Source: Alphaproteobacteria bacterium
GTDB taxonomy: Bacteria; Pseudomonadota; Alphaproteobacteria; JAAEOK01
Length of the DNA stretch: 64,000 nucleotides
Assembly: GCA_024244705.1 (NCBI GenBank)
Contig: JAAEOK010000001.1
Coordinates: forward strand, 96,587-160,586
Direction of reading: 5' to 3'
In this document: positions 56,686-64,000 of the stretch, in pieces
How the letters are laid out: every line of letters begins with the position of its first letter
How positions within the stretch are numbered: position 1 is the stretch's first letter
Program-made: the position numbers and the translations under genes
Notes under the pieces: generated by a model
The model's input: the letters and a program-made list of their open reading frames with translations, nothing else
Databases searched by the model: none
Told to the model about the DNA's origin: nothing

Positions 56686-57383
56686 CCGGCCAGAAAGCCT
56701 AGAAAGAACGCCTTGTAGTAAATCATCGTCCCGCTGAGATTGAGCACCGCAAGAACCGCGAGAACGAGACCGCAGGCGTTCTTGGCCGTCCTCGGATGGC
56801 GCCCCACGACGCTTATCCTCGCCAGCAGGTAAACCAGGGCGGCGCCGGTGACGGTCAGGGCCAAGCAGATGCCAGTCGCATAAAAAAAGGCGAGCGTGCC
56901 GCCGCGTACGGCCGTTTCGGGCCGGCCGGCCATGCCCAGGATTTCCGATAGCGCGGGCGTGATGCAGGGCGAGTAGACGAGGGCGAAAGCGCTGCCCAGC
57001 ACGAGCGAGGTGCTCGCCAGGACGAGCGGCCGGCGCAAGAAGCCGACAACGGCAAAGCTGCCCGAGACCATCAGCGATAGACTGGCAAGCAGGATGTAAC
57101 TGCCGGCGATGAGCCCGAGCGTGCCAAGATTGTAGACCAGCGCGCGACCGATCGGCAGCCCGGTCACGGTCAACAGCGCATAGATGAAGGCAAAACCGAG
57201 GGCGAAGGAGAGCGCCGGAAGGACGACCCGGCCGCCAAGACTGGTTTCGGCCCTCAACGAGCCGGCGGCGAAATAGAGACCGGCGACATAGGCCAGGAAA
57301 AAGGGCGTGATCTGCAGGATGCAGACCTGCCAGATCGAAAAGAAGGACGAGAAGCCGTGGCCAATCGCGTCAAGGTTCCCCAT
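56682..57383 (-). CDS. CcdA/DsbD-transmembrane-like thiol electron carrier
   Basis: 233 residues, six helices. Conserved Cys in IWQVCILQITPFF and VYSPCITPALSEIL match the two membrane Cys of CcdA. It would pass reducing power from cytosolic thioredoxin to periplasmic thiol proteins for heme or copper site maturation. The ATG at 57383 forms TGATG with the upstream stop. Confidence 0.85.
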   Translation of the reverse strand: MGNLDAIGHGFSSFFSIWQVCILQITPFFLAYVAGLYFAAGSLRAETSLGGRVVLPALSFALGFAFIYALLTVTGLPIGRALVYNLGTLGLIAGSYILLASLSLMVSGSFAVVGFLRRPLVLASTSLVLGSAFALVYSPCITPALSEILGMAGRPETAVRGGTLAFFYATGICLALTVTGAALVYLLARISVVGRHPRTAKNACGLVLAVLAVLNLSGTMIYYKAFFLGFLAG

Positions 57384-57904
57384 CACATCAGCTCGCCCGT
57401 CCACCTCAGAAAATCGTCCTCTATGTCTTTGATGTTGCCGTAGAAGACCCTCTTGACCCTGCCTTCCGCATCGATGAAAATCGTGGTCGGCGGCGCCGCG
57501 ATGCCATAGGCGCGAGCGATCTGGTCGCCTTCATCGTAAGCCACGGGGAAAGGCACCCGCCACGTCCCGGCTTTGTCCTCGAACTTGCTCCTCGGGCTTT
57601 GAATGCCGATCATCAAGAACGCGATCTTGCTTTCCGTCCCGCTGTTGTAGCGCTCGAACGCCTGTTTCATGAGCGGAATAGAGTCGTTGGAGCAGGGGCA
57701 CCACGAGGCCATGAAGGTGATGACCTGAGCTTGGCCGGGTTCGGTGGTGCGATCCCTGGTCTCACCACCCAGCAGGGTCAGCGTAAAGGGCGGGGCCTTC
57801 GCGCCGATCTCGAGTGGGGTCAGGTTTTCCTCGAAACAGCCCGTCAGCAGGAGGCAGAGGAAGACCACGCCAGCTGGACAGCTAAAGTATCTTGGCCAGT
57901 TCAT
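57383..57904 (-). CDS. TlpA/redoxin-like lipoprotein with CPC site
   Basis: 173 residues. Lipobox LLTGC (Cys23). Thioredoxin-like domain with ASWCPCSNDS: the active site reads W-C-P-C, one residue shorter than the usual CxxC. Remaining fold (YGIAAPPTTIFIDAEG) is standard TlpA/redoxin. Either an altered disulfide enzyme or a copper-handling protein. Confidence 0.8.
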   Translation of the reverse strand: MNWPRYFSCPAGVVFLCLLLTGCFEENLTPLEIGAKAPPFTLTLLGGETRDRTTEPGQAQVITFMASWCPCSNDSIPLMKQAFERYNSGTESKIAFLMIGIQSPRSKFEDKAGTWRVPFPVAYDEGDQIARAYGIAAPPTTIFIDAEGRVKRVFYGNIKDIEDDFLRWTGELM

Positions 57905-58376
57905 CTTTGATCAGCTCCTCCGTCAGAGCTCCCGCATGGGTATAGGTGACAAGGCCACTCCTATCGATGAAGAAGGTAGTGGGGAGGCCGTACACACCAA
58001 AGGATTCCTTGATCTTGTCGTCCCTGTCGAGTCCTGCGGGAAAGCTCAGCCCATGCTTCTCGATAAAGCCCTTGGCGGCGGAATCCGTATCCTTGATTGC
58101 GACGCCCAGAAAGATCACTTTTTTTTCAAAGTATTCCCTATGGACCGCCTCGAGCGCCGGCGCTTCGGCAATGCACGGAATGCACCACGAGGCAAAGAAG
58201 TTGACGACCACGGCTTCGCCTTGATGTTTGCTCAAGGTGAAGGTCCGGCCATCGAACAGTTGCAGGGTAAAGTCGGCAGCAACTTCCTTCTCGGCCATCT
58301 CAGCTTCTTCATCGCAGCCCTGAACGAGTGGTATCAGAAGGATGAGAAGCAAAAGGATGAGCGCGCGTCGAACCAC
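57882..58376 (-). CDS. TlpA-like thiol-disulfide lipoprotein
   Basis: 164 residues. Lipobox VQGC (Cys21) and active site FASWCIPCIAEAP (Cys65/68), plus FGVYGLPTTFFIDRSG (cis-Pro loop). Acts in the periplasm, probably reducing apocytochrome Cys or copper-site Cys. 23-nt overlap with the next gene. Confidence 0.9.
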   Translation of the reverse strand: MVRRALILLLLILLIPLVQGCDEEAEMAEKEVAADFTLQLFDGRTFTLSKHQGEAVVVNFFASWCIPCIAEAPALEAVHREYFEKKVIFLGVAIKDTDSAAKGFIEKHGLSFPAGLDRDDKIKESFGVYGLPTTFFIDRSGLVTYTHAGALTEELIKDELAKIL

Positions 58377-58379
58377 GGT

Positions 58380-59264
58380 TCAGCCCCCTTCTTCCGTCGT
58401 ATCGGGGGCTATCGCGGCGTCCGGGATGGGCAGGCGCCAATGAAAGATCCGCTCTCGCATGGCCGGCGGCCGGATCACCATTTCCAAAGAACCCGCCTGC
58501 TTGCCGCCGCCTCCGAAGGCGGGAAAGGTCAGAATCCCCTGTTTGTGGTGCTGTTGCCCGTCCTCGTAGAGGACATGCCAGGCTGTCGCTTTCGCTTCAC
58601 GGTCTCCATCGATCCTGATCGTTGCGATATCAGCGAGGCTCCAGCGCGGGAGGATGCCGGTGTGAGTATTGACGTAAACGATGAACAAAGCCTCGTCGCT
58701 GTCCCGCGGTTTGCTCTTGAACGCCAAGTAGGGCATCAGGTGGCGGTACGCGCGAGGCAGATAGATAATGTCGAAGTAGAGGTCGCTCTCGCCGAAATCC
58801 AACCGCCACAAATGCCGCTTGAGGAAACGCATGGTCGCTTCCGGCAAGATCGTCGGCACGTTGGCAAGGTAATTCCTTTGCAGGAACTCGACAATCGTTC
58901 GGGCCTCGGTTTCGGCAATGTCGGCTTTCGCCTGCGTCTTCATGCGGGTGACGATCTGTTCCCACTCCAGGGCGGTGCGGGGGGTCAATTCGATGACGTC
59001 CTTGCTGTGGCACTTCCGGGTACAGGTGGACAGATAAAGTTGCCGGGTTTCGGCCGGGGTAAGCGCATCGATAAGATTGTATCTGTGAAGCAACAGCTTG
59101 CCCGTGGTCGCCAGATACTGTAGCCGACCGCCTGGGCCGGGTTCGATCATGTAAGCAAACGCCAACAATGAGACTGTTCCCAAGACGAGCGTGAACAGGG
59201 CGAGGCTCAGCATGAGAAGCCTCGCTCTAGACGGGAGCTCGGGCGAAGTATTTTCTGACGCCAT
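58380..59264 (-). CDS. Membrane-anchored cytochrome with CX3CH heme motif
   Basis: 294 residues from the ATG at 59264. One helix at about 17-39 and then CTRKCH (81-86), encoded at 59007-59024: a CX3CH motif instead of CX2CH. The rest has no known domain. A few cytochromes with CX3CH are known and may need their own lyase; the CcmH variant immediately upstream suggests this. It overlaps the CcmH-like stop by 38 nt. Confidence 0.7.
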   Translation of the reverse strand: MASENTSPELPSRARLLMLSLALFTLVLGTVSLLAFAYMIEPGPGGRLQYLATTGKLLLHRYNLIDALTPAETRQLYLSTCTRKCHSKDVIELTPRTALEWEQIVTRMKTQAKADIAETEARTIVEFLQRNYLANVPTILPEATMRFLKRHLWRLDFGESDLYFDIIYLPRAYRHLMPYLAFKSKPRDSDEALFIVYVNTHTGILPRWSLADIATIRIDGDREAKATAWHVLYEDGQQHHKQGILTFPAFGGGGKQAGSLEMVIRPPAMRERIFHWRLPIPDAAIAPDTTEEGG

Positions 59265-59676
59265 AGTAGATTCCGCCAATGAGAACGAGCGCCCAGAACC
59301 CGACACCCGCCCATAACATCACCCAATCGGTTGTGCCAAAACCTCTAGTGTACTGGTAAATTTTGCCATCGATCTTTTGCATTGTGGTGAGACGCGCCTC
59401 CTCGCCATATGTCTCGATGAAGTAGGCCATGATCTCCTGCTTGGTCATGCCCGCTTTGATCAACTCACCGATTTCCTCCTTCCAATCGAGACCACAGGTC
59501 ATGTTGCAGTCTTCCAGGATCAGCGGACATTCGCAGGGACAGGCGAGATCCTTCGCCACCTCGCCAACAGTCAGGGCAAGAACACTATTCGGCGAAAGAA
59601 CCAGAACCGCCAGCAGCAAGGCCTTGAAGAGGCCGAGCCGTTGCCTGAATGGCTCGGCCGTGGCCCCGCCCATCAC
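59227..59676 (-). CDS. CcmH/NrfF-like heme-lyase component, variant motif
   Basis: 149 residues. Signal peptide, then LACPCECPLILEDCNMTCGLD in place of the canonical LRCxxC site; extra Cys pair. EEIGELIKAGMTKQEIMAYF and YGEEARLT follow, then a C-terminal helix (WALVLIGGIYYGV), as in CcmH/NrfF. Such variants may serve a particular apocytochrome. No CcmF is seen in the window. Confidence 0.8.
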   Translation of the reverse strand: MMGGATAEPFRQRLGLFKALLLAVLVLSPNSVLALTVGEVAKDLACPCECPLILEDCNMTCGLDWKEEIGELIKAGMTKQEIMAYFIETYGEEARLTTMQKIDGKIYQYTRGFGTTDWVMLWAGVGFWALVLIGGIYYGVRKYFARAPV

Positions 59677-60449
59677 GCCACCCCTTTCTTTTTCATTCCC
59701 GTCGCGATCCAGAGCATTGCGGCCAACACCATAAAGACGCCGGTTCCGAACATGACATAGATAATGGTCCTGACGTTCCGCTGGGTCTCATAGGGTGAGC
59801 CCCAGACCCTGCGGCCGGTCATAGAGGCAAACTTGACATCGACCGACGGTTCCTTGGTTTCCTTTATGTAACCGATCTTGAAGACCCGATCCTCGCCCTT
59901 GGCGATATCTTCGAGAGTGTAAGTGAAATGATCGAAGTCCTTTTCACTATAGGTCTCGCCGCCCGACGGCGAGATGGCGAAATTCGTCGAACGCAGAGGC
60001 TGTTGAATATCCACCTCCATACTGCCGATCGGATGATTGGCCTTTATTACGTATTCAATTCGTCTTTCCGCCGCTTCGACGTCTATGGGGGCATGATGAA
60101 AGCTGAGGTAAAAATTGGAGAACGGTAGCGACAAATGCGCGGTATCGTGCCTTTCGCCCTCGCTGACTTCGTAGAGCTGGCAGAAATGTTGGCCATCCGG
60201 CGACAGGCTGCAGATATCGTTGATGATCGCGCCCTTGGGAATGAAAAAATCAGTGGTGGTGGGGAATTTCGAGTCGTCGCTAAAGCGGCCGTCATAAACC
60301 ACAAGGACGCTGGGATCGTCGTACTCGGGCCATATCATGACTCTCATCCGGCCGATCGACAGGCCGTCCGTCGCCCACCCTTGCGCCACAAAGGGCGGGA
60401 ACATCAACAAGACCAGGATGAGCCCGGATATCAGAACCCCTGATCGCAT
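59673..60449 (-). CDS. Membrane-anchored protein of unknown function
   Basis: 258 residues from the ATG at 60449 (an upstream TTG is less likely). Signal peptide, a beta-rich periplasmic region (VLVVYDGRFSDDSKFPTTTDFFIPKGAIIND, SLPFSNFYLSFHHAPID), and a C-terminal helix (IIYVMFGTGVFMVLAAMLWIA). Two Cys (CSLSPDGQHFC). Not recognised. It stands between a cytochrome c gene and the CcmH-like gene in the same operon. Confidence 0.65.
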   Translation of the reverse strand: MRSGVLISGLILVLLMFPPFVAQGWATDGLSIGRMRVMIWPEYDDPSVLVVYDGRFSDDSKFPTTTDFFIPKGAIINDICSLSPDGQHFCQLYEVSEGERHDTAHLSLPFSNFYLSFHHAPIDVEAAERRIEYVIKANHPIGSMEVDIQQPLRSTNFAISPSGGETYSEKDFDHFTYTLEDIAKGEDRVFKIGYIKETKEPSVDVKFASMTGRRVWGSPYETQRNVRTIIYVMFGTGVFMVLAAMLWIATGMKKKGVA

Positions 60450-60512
60450 CGCAAACTTTCGCCTTCGCCGAAGCCCGGCCGGGACCAAGGGACGGCTTTC
60501 CGTGAAGATGAT

Positions 60513-60977
60513 CTAGTTCTCCTTGAACTCACACTTGCAAATCTCCGTCCTCAGGTAGGCAACGACGTTATTGATTTCCTCATCGCTCAGCTGGTCCATG
60601 AAGGGGGTCATGTTCTCGGTCAGGCCGACGGCGCCGCCGCCCTCCTTGATGACTTTGAAGAGATGTTTGTCCGGCTTCGAAGACATGAACTTGAGCTCCG
60701 AAAGGTCCCTAGGTCTTACATCAAGACTTTCGACCAGCATGCCGTCGCCCTTTCCCTCGGCACCATGGCAAGGCATGCAGTAGCTCATGAAATTGCCCGC
60801 CCCGGATGCGTTTCCCGCGCTCCACGCCGCGGCGCTTGTCGGGTCCGGTTCCTCGCCGCCGTTCGCCGACGCGATGGCGAACAACCCGGCCCCCAGCAGT
60901 ATGCCAGCGAATAACATCCAATTGATCGGGTTCATGCCGGACAGCATCGGAACAAACTCCAAAACGGCCTTCAACAC
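60513..60977 (-). CDS. Mono-heme cytochrome c, membrane anchored
   Basis: 154 residues. One N-terminal helix (MLFAGILLGAGLFAIASA), heme site CMPCHGAEGKGDG (67 on), Met in ENMTPFMDQLSDEEINNVVAYL as distal ligand. Class I fold. A C-terminal ICKCEF adds two Cys. First gene of the leftward operon, behind the FNR-like box at 61002. Confidence 0.9.
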   Translation of the reverse strand: MLKAVLEFVPMLSGMNPINWMLFAGILLGAGLFAIASANGGEEPDPTSAAAWSAGNASGAGNFMSYCMPCHGAEGKGDGMLVESLDVRPRDLSELKFMSSKPDKHLFKVIKEGGGAVGLTENMTPFMDQLSDEEINNVVAYLRTEICKCEFKEN

Positions 60978-61001
60978 TAACCTGGATCAAGGGCATCGCA
61001 T

Positions 61002-61015
61002 TTGATGTAGGTCAA
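61002..61015. promoter_or_regulatory. FNR/DNR-like box TTGATGTAGGTCAA
   Basis: TTGAT-N4-GTCAA, one base from a perfect palindrome, in the gap between divergent cytochrome c (start 60977) and TlpA (start 61139) genes. It may control both directions. Confidence 0.65.
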
Positions 61016-61138
61016 CGACCACACGAATCCACGATGGCAGCTTGATGGGCCTAGTTTTCGGAGAAATCCAGGTTCTATCCTTTCGGAAAATCGTCCGGAG
61101 AACGCCGGCGAGAGGATTTGGCCAAGGCGAGCTACTCA

Positions 61139-61654
61139 ATGCATACCCTGTCGCGAAATCGTTTATTGCGGCTTGTCCTTCTTCTCTGCATCTCACTCGT
61201 CTTTCAAGGCTGCAAAGAAGAGGACGGCGCCGAGGCAACAGGCAAGAGCTTGGCGCCTGATTTCAAACTGACGCGGTTTGACGACGGTGGCAGCTTCCGG
61301 CTGAGCGATCACAAGGGAAATCCCGTTGTGATCAATTTCTTCGCCTCCTGGTGCACCACATGCGGGATCGAGGTGAGCGATCTCGAAAAGGTCTACCAGG
61401 AATTCGCTGGAAAGAAGGTAATGTTCGTTGGCGTCGGCATCGACGACACCGAGATCAAGGCGCGACAATATGTGGAGAAGTACGGAATCACCTATCCGAC
61501 CGGCCTCGATGTGACGGGAACGATAAAGAAAGGCTACGGCATTTACGGCCTGCCCTACACCTTCTTCGTCGACCGGAACGGCTTCATCACTTACATCCAC
61601 GCAGGCGCCGTCGCCGAGCCCCTCTTGAAACATGAACTGGATAAACTGCTCTAA
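61139..61654 (+). CDS. TlpA-like thiol-disulfide lipoprotein
   Basis: 171 residues from the ATG at 61139, which has AAGGCGAG upstream; TTG at 61118 is less likely. Lipobox VFQGC (Cys25), active site FASWCTTCGIE (Cys72/75), cis-Pro loop IYGLPYTFFVDRNG. Similar to the lipoprotein at 57882. Followed by SCO1 after 33 nt. Confidence 0.9.
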   Translation: MHTLSRNRLLRLVLLLCISLVFQGCKEEDGAEATGKSLAPDFKLTRFDDGGSFRLSDHKGNPVVINFFASWCTTCGIEVSDLEKVYQEFAGKKVMFVGVGIDDTEIKARQYVEKYGITYPTGLDVTGTIKKGYGIYGLPYTFFVDRNGFITYIHAGAVAEPLLKHELDKLL

Positions 61655-61687
61655 CGTGCGGGCGCCGAGGACAAGTGGGATTGACCG

Positions 61688-62356
61688 ATGAGAAGATTCC
61701 GCATCGCCATCGTTGTCATCATTGTTGGCTTCGGCCTCGCCGGTGGAACGCTGGGCTACCTCCTATACACCGACGAGCAGGTCCGGAGGGCGGAGAAGAT
61801 CGATCCCATAACCATGTTTCCGCCCGGGTCGCCGTTCGTGCTTACCGATCATACCGGGAAGAGGACCACCGACGAGGATTACCGCGGCAAGTTCATGCTC
61901 ATCGCCTTCGGCTACACCTATTGTCCGGATGTCTGCCCGACCGGTCTGCAGACCATGAGCGTGGCCCTGGATTTGTTGGGCGAGCAGGCGGACTGGGTGC
62001 AGCCGATCTTCATCACCATCGATCCCGAGCGCGATACGCCTGAAGTGATGAAGGAGTATGTGGCCGCTTTTCATCCCAGCTTTGTCGGCCTCACCGGGAC
62101 GTCGCAGCAGATCGCCAAGGCCGCCGAGGGTTTTCGTGTTTATTACAACAAGTCCGACATTCACAACGACGAGGGAGAGGACAAGGACGGCGACGAATAT
62201 TGGATGGACCACACGGCCTCGATCTATCTGATCGGCACCGATGGCAAGGGACTGGCGGTCTTCACTTTCGGCATGGCCGCGACGGCGGTCGAGGAGATGG
62301 CCGATCGGATGCGGCATTTCATCAATATCCAAGAGGCCCTTGCCAACGCCAAATGA
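61688..62356 (+). CDS. SCO1/SenC copper chaperone
   Basis: 222 residues. One helix, then the SCO core YTYCPDVCP (Cys79/83) and YWMDHTASIY (His175), the three Cu-binding residues. SCO proteins insert copper into CuA centres, so it probably serves the cupredoxin domain of the nos-like protein. Coupled in one operon with the TlpA gene. Confidence 0.93.
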   Translation: MRRFRIAIVVIIVGFGLAGGTLGYLLYTDEQVRRAEKIDPITMFPPGSPFVLTDHTGKRTTDEDYRGKFMLIAFGYTYCPDVCPTGLQTMSVALDLLGEQADWVQPIFITIDPERDTPEVMKEYVAAFHPSFVGLTGTSQQIAKAAEGFRVYYNKSDIHNDEGEDKDGDEYWMDHTASIYLIGTDGKGLAVFTFGMAATAVEEMADRMRHFINIQEALANAK

Positions 62357-62787
62357 GGAGGTCGGGAGCTCATCAAAACGCCGTAAACTGTAGACATCCT
62401 GGCTATCCAGCCATCGGCCGGATAGCCTCGCCTACGGACCCAAGACCCGCTCCGTCCGAAGTGGCAACACAAGCGCCATCCGACTGAATCAACAAAATCT
62501 GCCAGAAACTGCCATCCGTATCAGCGACTCTCATCCCGAGGCCGCTGATACTGATAGTCGGCAGCTACATCGCCTACAATTTCGCCAGCTCTATGCGCAT
62601 GTTCCTGAATGTGTGAGATCGGCATGAATCGTCAGCCCGGCCTCAATTGTGATATCCTTTCTTCAGTGCCCGGGTGAGACGCGGTTTTGTGATCGGTTCG
62701 CGATTTAGGGTTCAGACGCTGATCTGATCGATTGCAAATGACGCGGTTTCTTCCGGGTGGATACGCGCTCAACCATGGAGGAAACTT
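62357..62787. other. Intergenic stretch with hairpin and possible gene remnant
   Basis: About 430 bases. GGCTATCC (62401) and GGATAGCC (62420) form an 8-bp inverted repeat behind the SCO1 stop. A C-terminal-like hydrophobic run (LILIVGSYIAYNFASSM) lies near 62550, ending in a TGA, without a start; may be a broken membrane-protein end. No other gene seen. Confidence 0.35.
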
Positions 62788-63222
62788 GTGAAGGTTGCAG
62801 ATATCTTAAGTGCCAAAGGCAACGAGGTGATGACCGTGCGGCCAACCGAAACGATCGACATTCTGGCCCACCGGCTCCGGCTGGAACGCGTCGGCGCGAT
62901 GATTGTCAGCCAGGACGGCAAGACGATCGACGGCATCATCTCCGAACGGGACGTGACCTATGGCCTGGCCGAGCACGGAGCCGAACTGCCGAGTCTGCGT
63001 GTCTCGAAACTGATGACCAAGGGCGTCGTCACCTGTTCGCCGAACGACTCGATTGCCGATATTGCCAGGATCATGACTGGGCGCCGAGTGCGGCATCTTC
63101 CGGTTCAGGAAAAGGGCGAGTTGGTCGGGGTGGTCAGCGTCGGCGACGTGGTGAAGCATCGTCTCGACGAAATGGCGATGGAAGCCAACGTGTTGCGGGA
63201 TTATGCGATTGCGCGCCAGTAG
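62788..63222 (+). CDS. CBS-domain protein
   Basis: 144 residues, GTG start with GGAGG upstream. Two CBS units: VMTVRPTETIDILAHRL to GIISERDV, and KGVVTCSPNDSIADIARIM to GVVSVGDVVKHR. Binds adenosyl ligands in general. It stands alone between the SCO1 operon and an IS element; function unknown. Confidence 0.9.
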   Translation: MKVADILSAKGNEVMTVRPTETIDILAHRLRLERVGAMIVSQDGKTIDGIISERDVTYGLAEHGAELPSLRVSKLMTKGVVTCSPNDSIADIARIMTGRRVRHLPVQEKGELVGVVSVGDVVKHRLDEMAMEANVLRDYAIARQ

Positions 63223-63429
63223 GGCGGAAGGTATCCATTTCAGACGAAGCCGCCCTCAGGCGTAGCGTGCGCCCGTCCGGGTTTCAAGGAACGCGTCAAG
63301 CGAAAAATCGTCCTGCTTGAGGAAACCTGTTGCGGCAGTGTGTCGGAACTCACCATTTCTATAACTGTGCCAACGGGCCCTATCCGATTCACTCCAGGTC
63401 TGTCGTGCTTGCCACGACATCGGAGTTGC
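63223..63429. other. Gap between the CBS gene and the IS end
   Basis: About 200 bases, no gene supported. A short frame on the minus strand has no start signal or family match. TGATCCGCCCCC at 63430 may be the outer end of the IS3-type element. Confidence 0.3.
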
Positions 63430-63458
63430 TGATCCGCCCCCAGGGTTAGTGCCACTGG

Positions 63459-64000
63459 TCAGTCTAGACTGCTAGCGGCATTACGAAAGCGTTGATCTGT
63501 TCGGAACCCCTCGATTGTGGAGAACAGATCAACGCGGTGGTGATGGATGGCCTTAGGCGCCGCGGGCCTGTAGCCGAGTGCGGAATGGGGCCGGATAGTG
63601 GTGTAATGTCTGCGCCAATGCTCGATGAGCACTTAGGCCTCCTTGAGCGTGTAGAAGATCTCCCCATTGATCAGCTCGTCTCGGAGTTTGCCGTTGAAGG
63701 ACTCATTGCAGCCGTTCTCCCACGGGCTGCCGGGCTCGATAAAGAGGGTCTTGACCTTGATCCCGGTAAGCCAGGCCCGAACCGCCTTGGCCGTGAGCTC
63801 CGGGCCATTGTCTGATCGAATGTGGTCCGGCGGGCCGTGCCGGACCATGAGGTCGGCGAGGACCTGGAGCACATCGTCGGATCTCAGCCGCCTGGCAACC
63901 TCGATGGCCAGGCATTCGCGGGTAAACTCATCGATCACTGTCAGCATCTTAAGTGCTCTCCCATCATGGGTCCTGGCCTGGACGAAGTCGTAAGCCCAGA
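63459..64000 (-). pseudogene. IS3-family transposase (DDE/integrase core), interrupted by a stop, runs off the edge
   Basis: Frame on the minus strand from the right edge: WAYDFVQARTHDGRALK, MLTVIDEFTRECLAIEVARR, HIRSDNGPELTAKAVRAW and IEPGSPWENGCNESFNGKLR (Asp and Glu of the DDE core). At 63633-63635 a TAA follows LKEA; reading through it continues VLIEHWRRHYTTIRPHSALG, the normal family end, to a TGA at 63459. So the gene is broken by one nonsense codon. The rest lies outside the window. Confidence 0.85.

Noticed and set aside
61118..61138. TTG start for the TlpA gene at 61139
   Set aside because: The ATG has a better placed Shine-Dalgarno sequence and yields a normal signal peptide.

Overview
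The window is a 64-kb stretch of GC-rich, gene-dense chromosome, most likely from an alphaproteobacterium (perhaps a marine or soil Rhodospirillales-like lineage). The basis is the alphaproteobacterial HemY-type protein at the left edge, the heterotetrameric sarcosine oxidase operon, the GcvT/DmdA-like enzyme, the glutamine-type ABC importer, and FNR/DNR-type boxes. No taxonomic marker such as rRNA is present, so this remains an inference.

Layout. 1-6865: HemY-like C-terminus, tRNA-Thr(CGU), PAP2 phosphatase, two proteins of unknown function, a methyltransferase and a glutathione peroxidase. 6954-18273: two divergent glycan-assembly operons (pyruvyl transferase-like protein, GT4, flippase-like protein and GT2 leftward; a large membrane protein, GT2, GT39-like and GT87-like proteins rightward). 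18302-21972: a 48-aa zinc ribbon, a cyclase/TPR regulator, an SDR and a methyltransferase. 22146-26230: a GcvT/DmdA-like demethylase, crotonase, acyl-CoA ligase and RidA operon. 26273-31325: an EamA exporter, a polar amino-acid ABC importer and an odd class III aminotransferase. 31539-40512: soxBDAG plus a flavin reductase present once intact and once split into two remnants, with a Fic gene, a methyltransferase and a SnoaL-like gene between the remnants.

40815-62356 is the most interesting part: a respiratory island of about 21 kb built around a divergent nitrous-oxide-reductase-like protein. It keeps a beta-propeller plus a C-terminal CuA cupredoxin, but by eye it has altered CuZ (His to Glu) and CuA (His to Met) ligand positions and a Sec-type rather than Tat-type signal. 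Around it lie two b6-type cytochrome b/c modules (one split, one fused; both carry a heme c domain and have no Rieske partner), two Vgb-like propellers, several mono-heme cytochromes, a Gld-like ABC transporter with auxiliary proteins, and a leftward maturation operon (CcdA, two TlpA-like lipoproteins, a variant CcmH, and a cytochrome with a CX3CH heme motif). A TlpA and a SCO1 gene follow on the opposite strand. Three FNR/DNR-like boxes (TTGAT-N4-ATCAA type) sit in front of the nos-like gene, the main cytochrome c and the maturation operons. The nos-like gene and the cytochrome c gene also share a duplicated promoter, leader and signal-peptide segment of about 330 bp. The inferred logic is quinol to cytochrome b/c to soluble cytochrome c to a copper reductase, induced at low oxygen. 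No NosR, NosD, NosL or NosX is visible in the window.

62788-64000: a CBS-domain protein, then an IS3-family transposase interrupted by an in-frame stop and running off the right edge.
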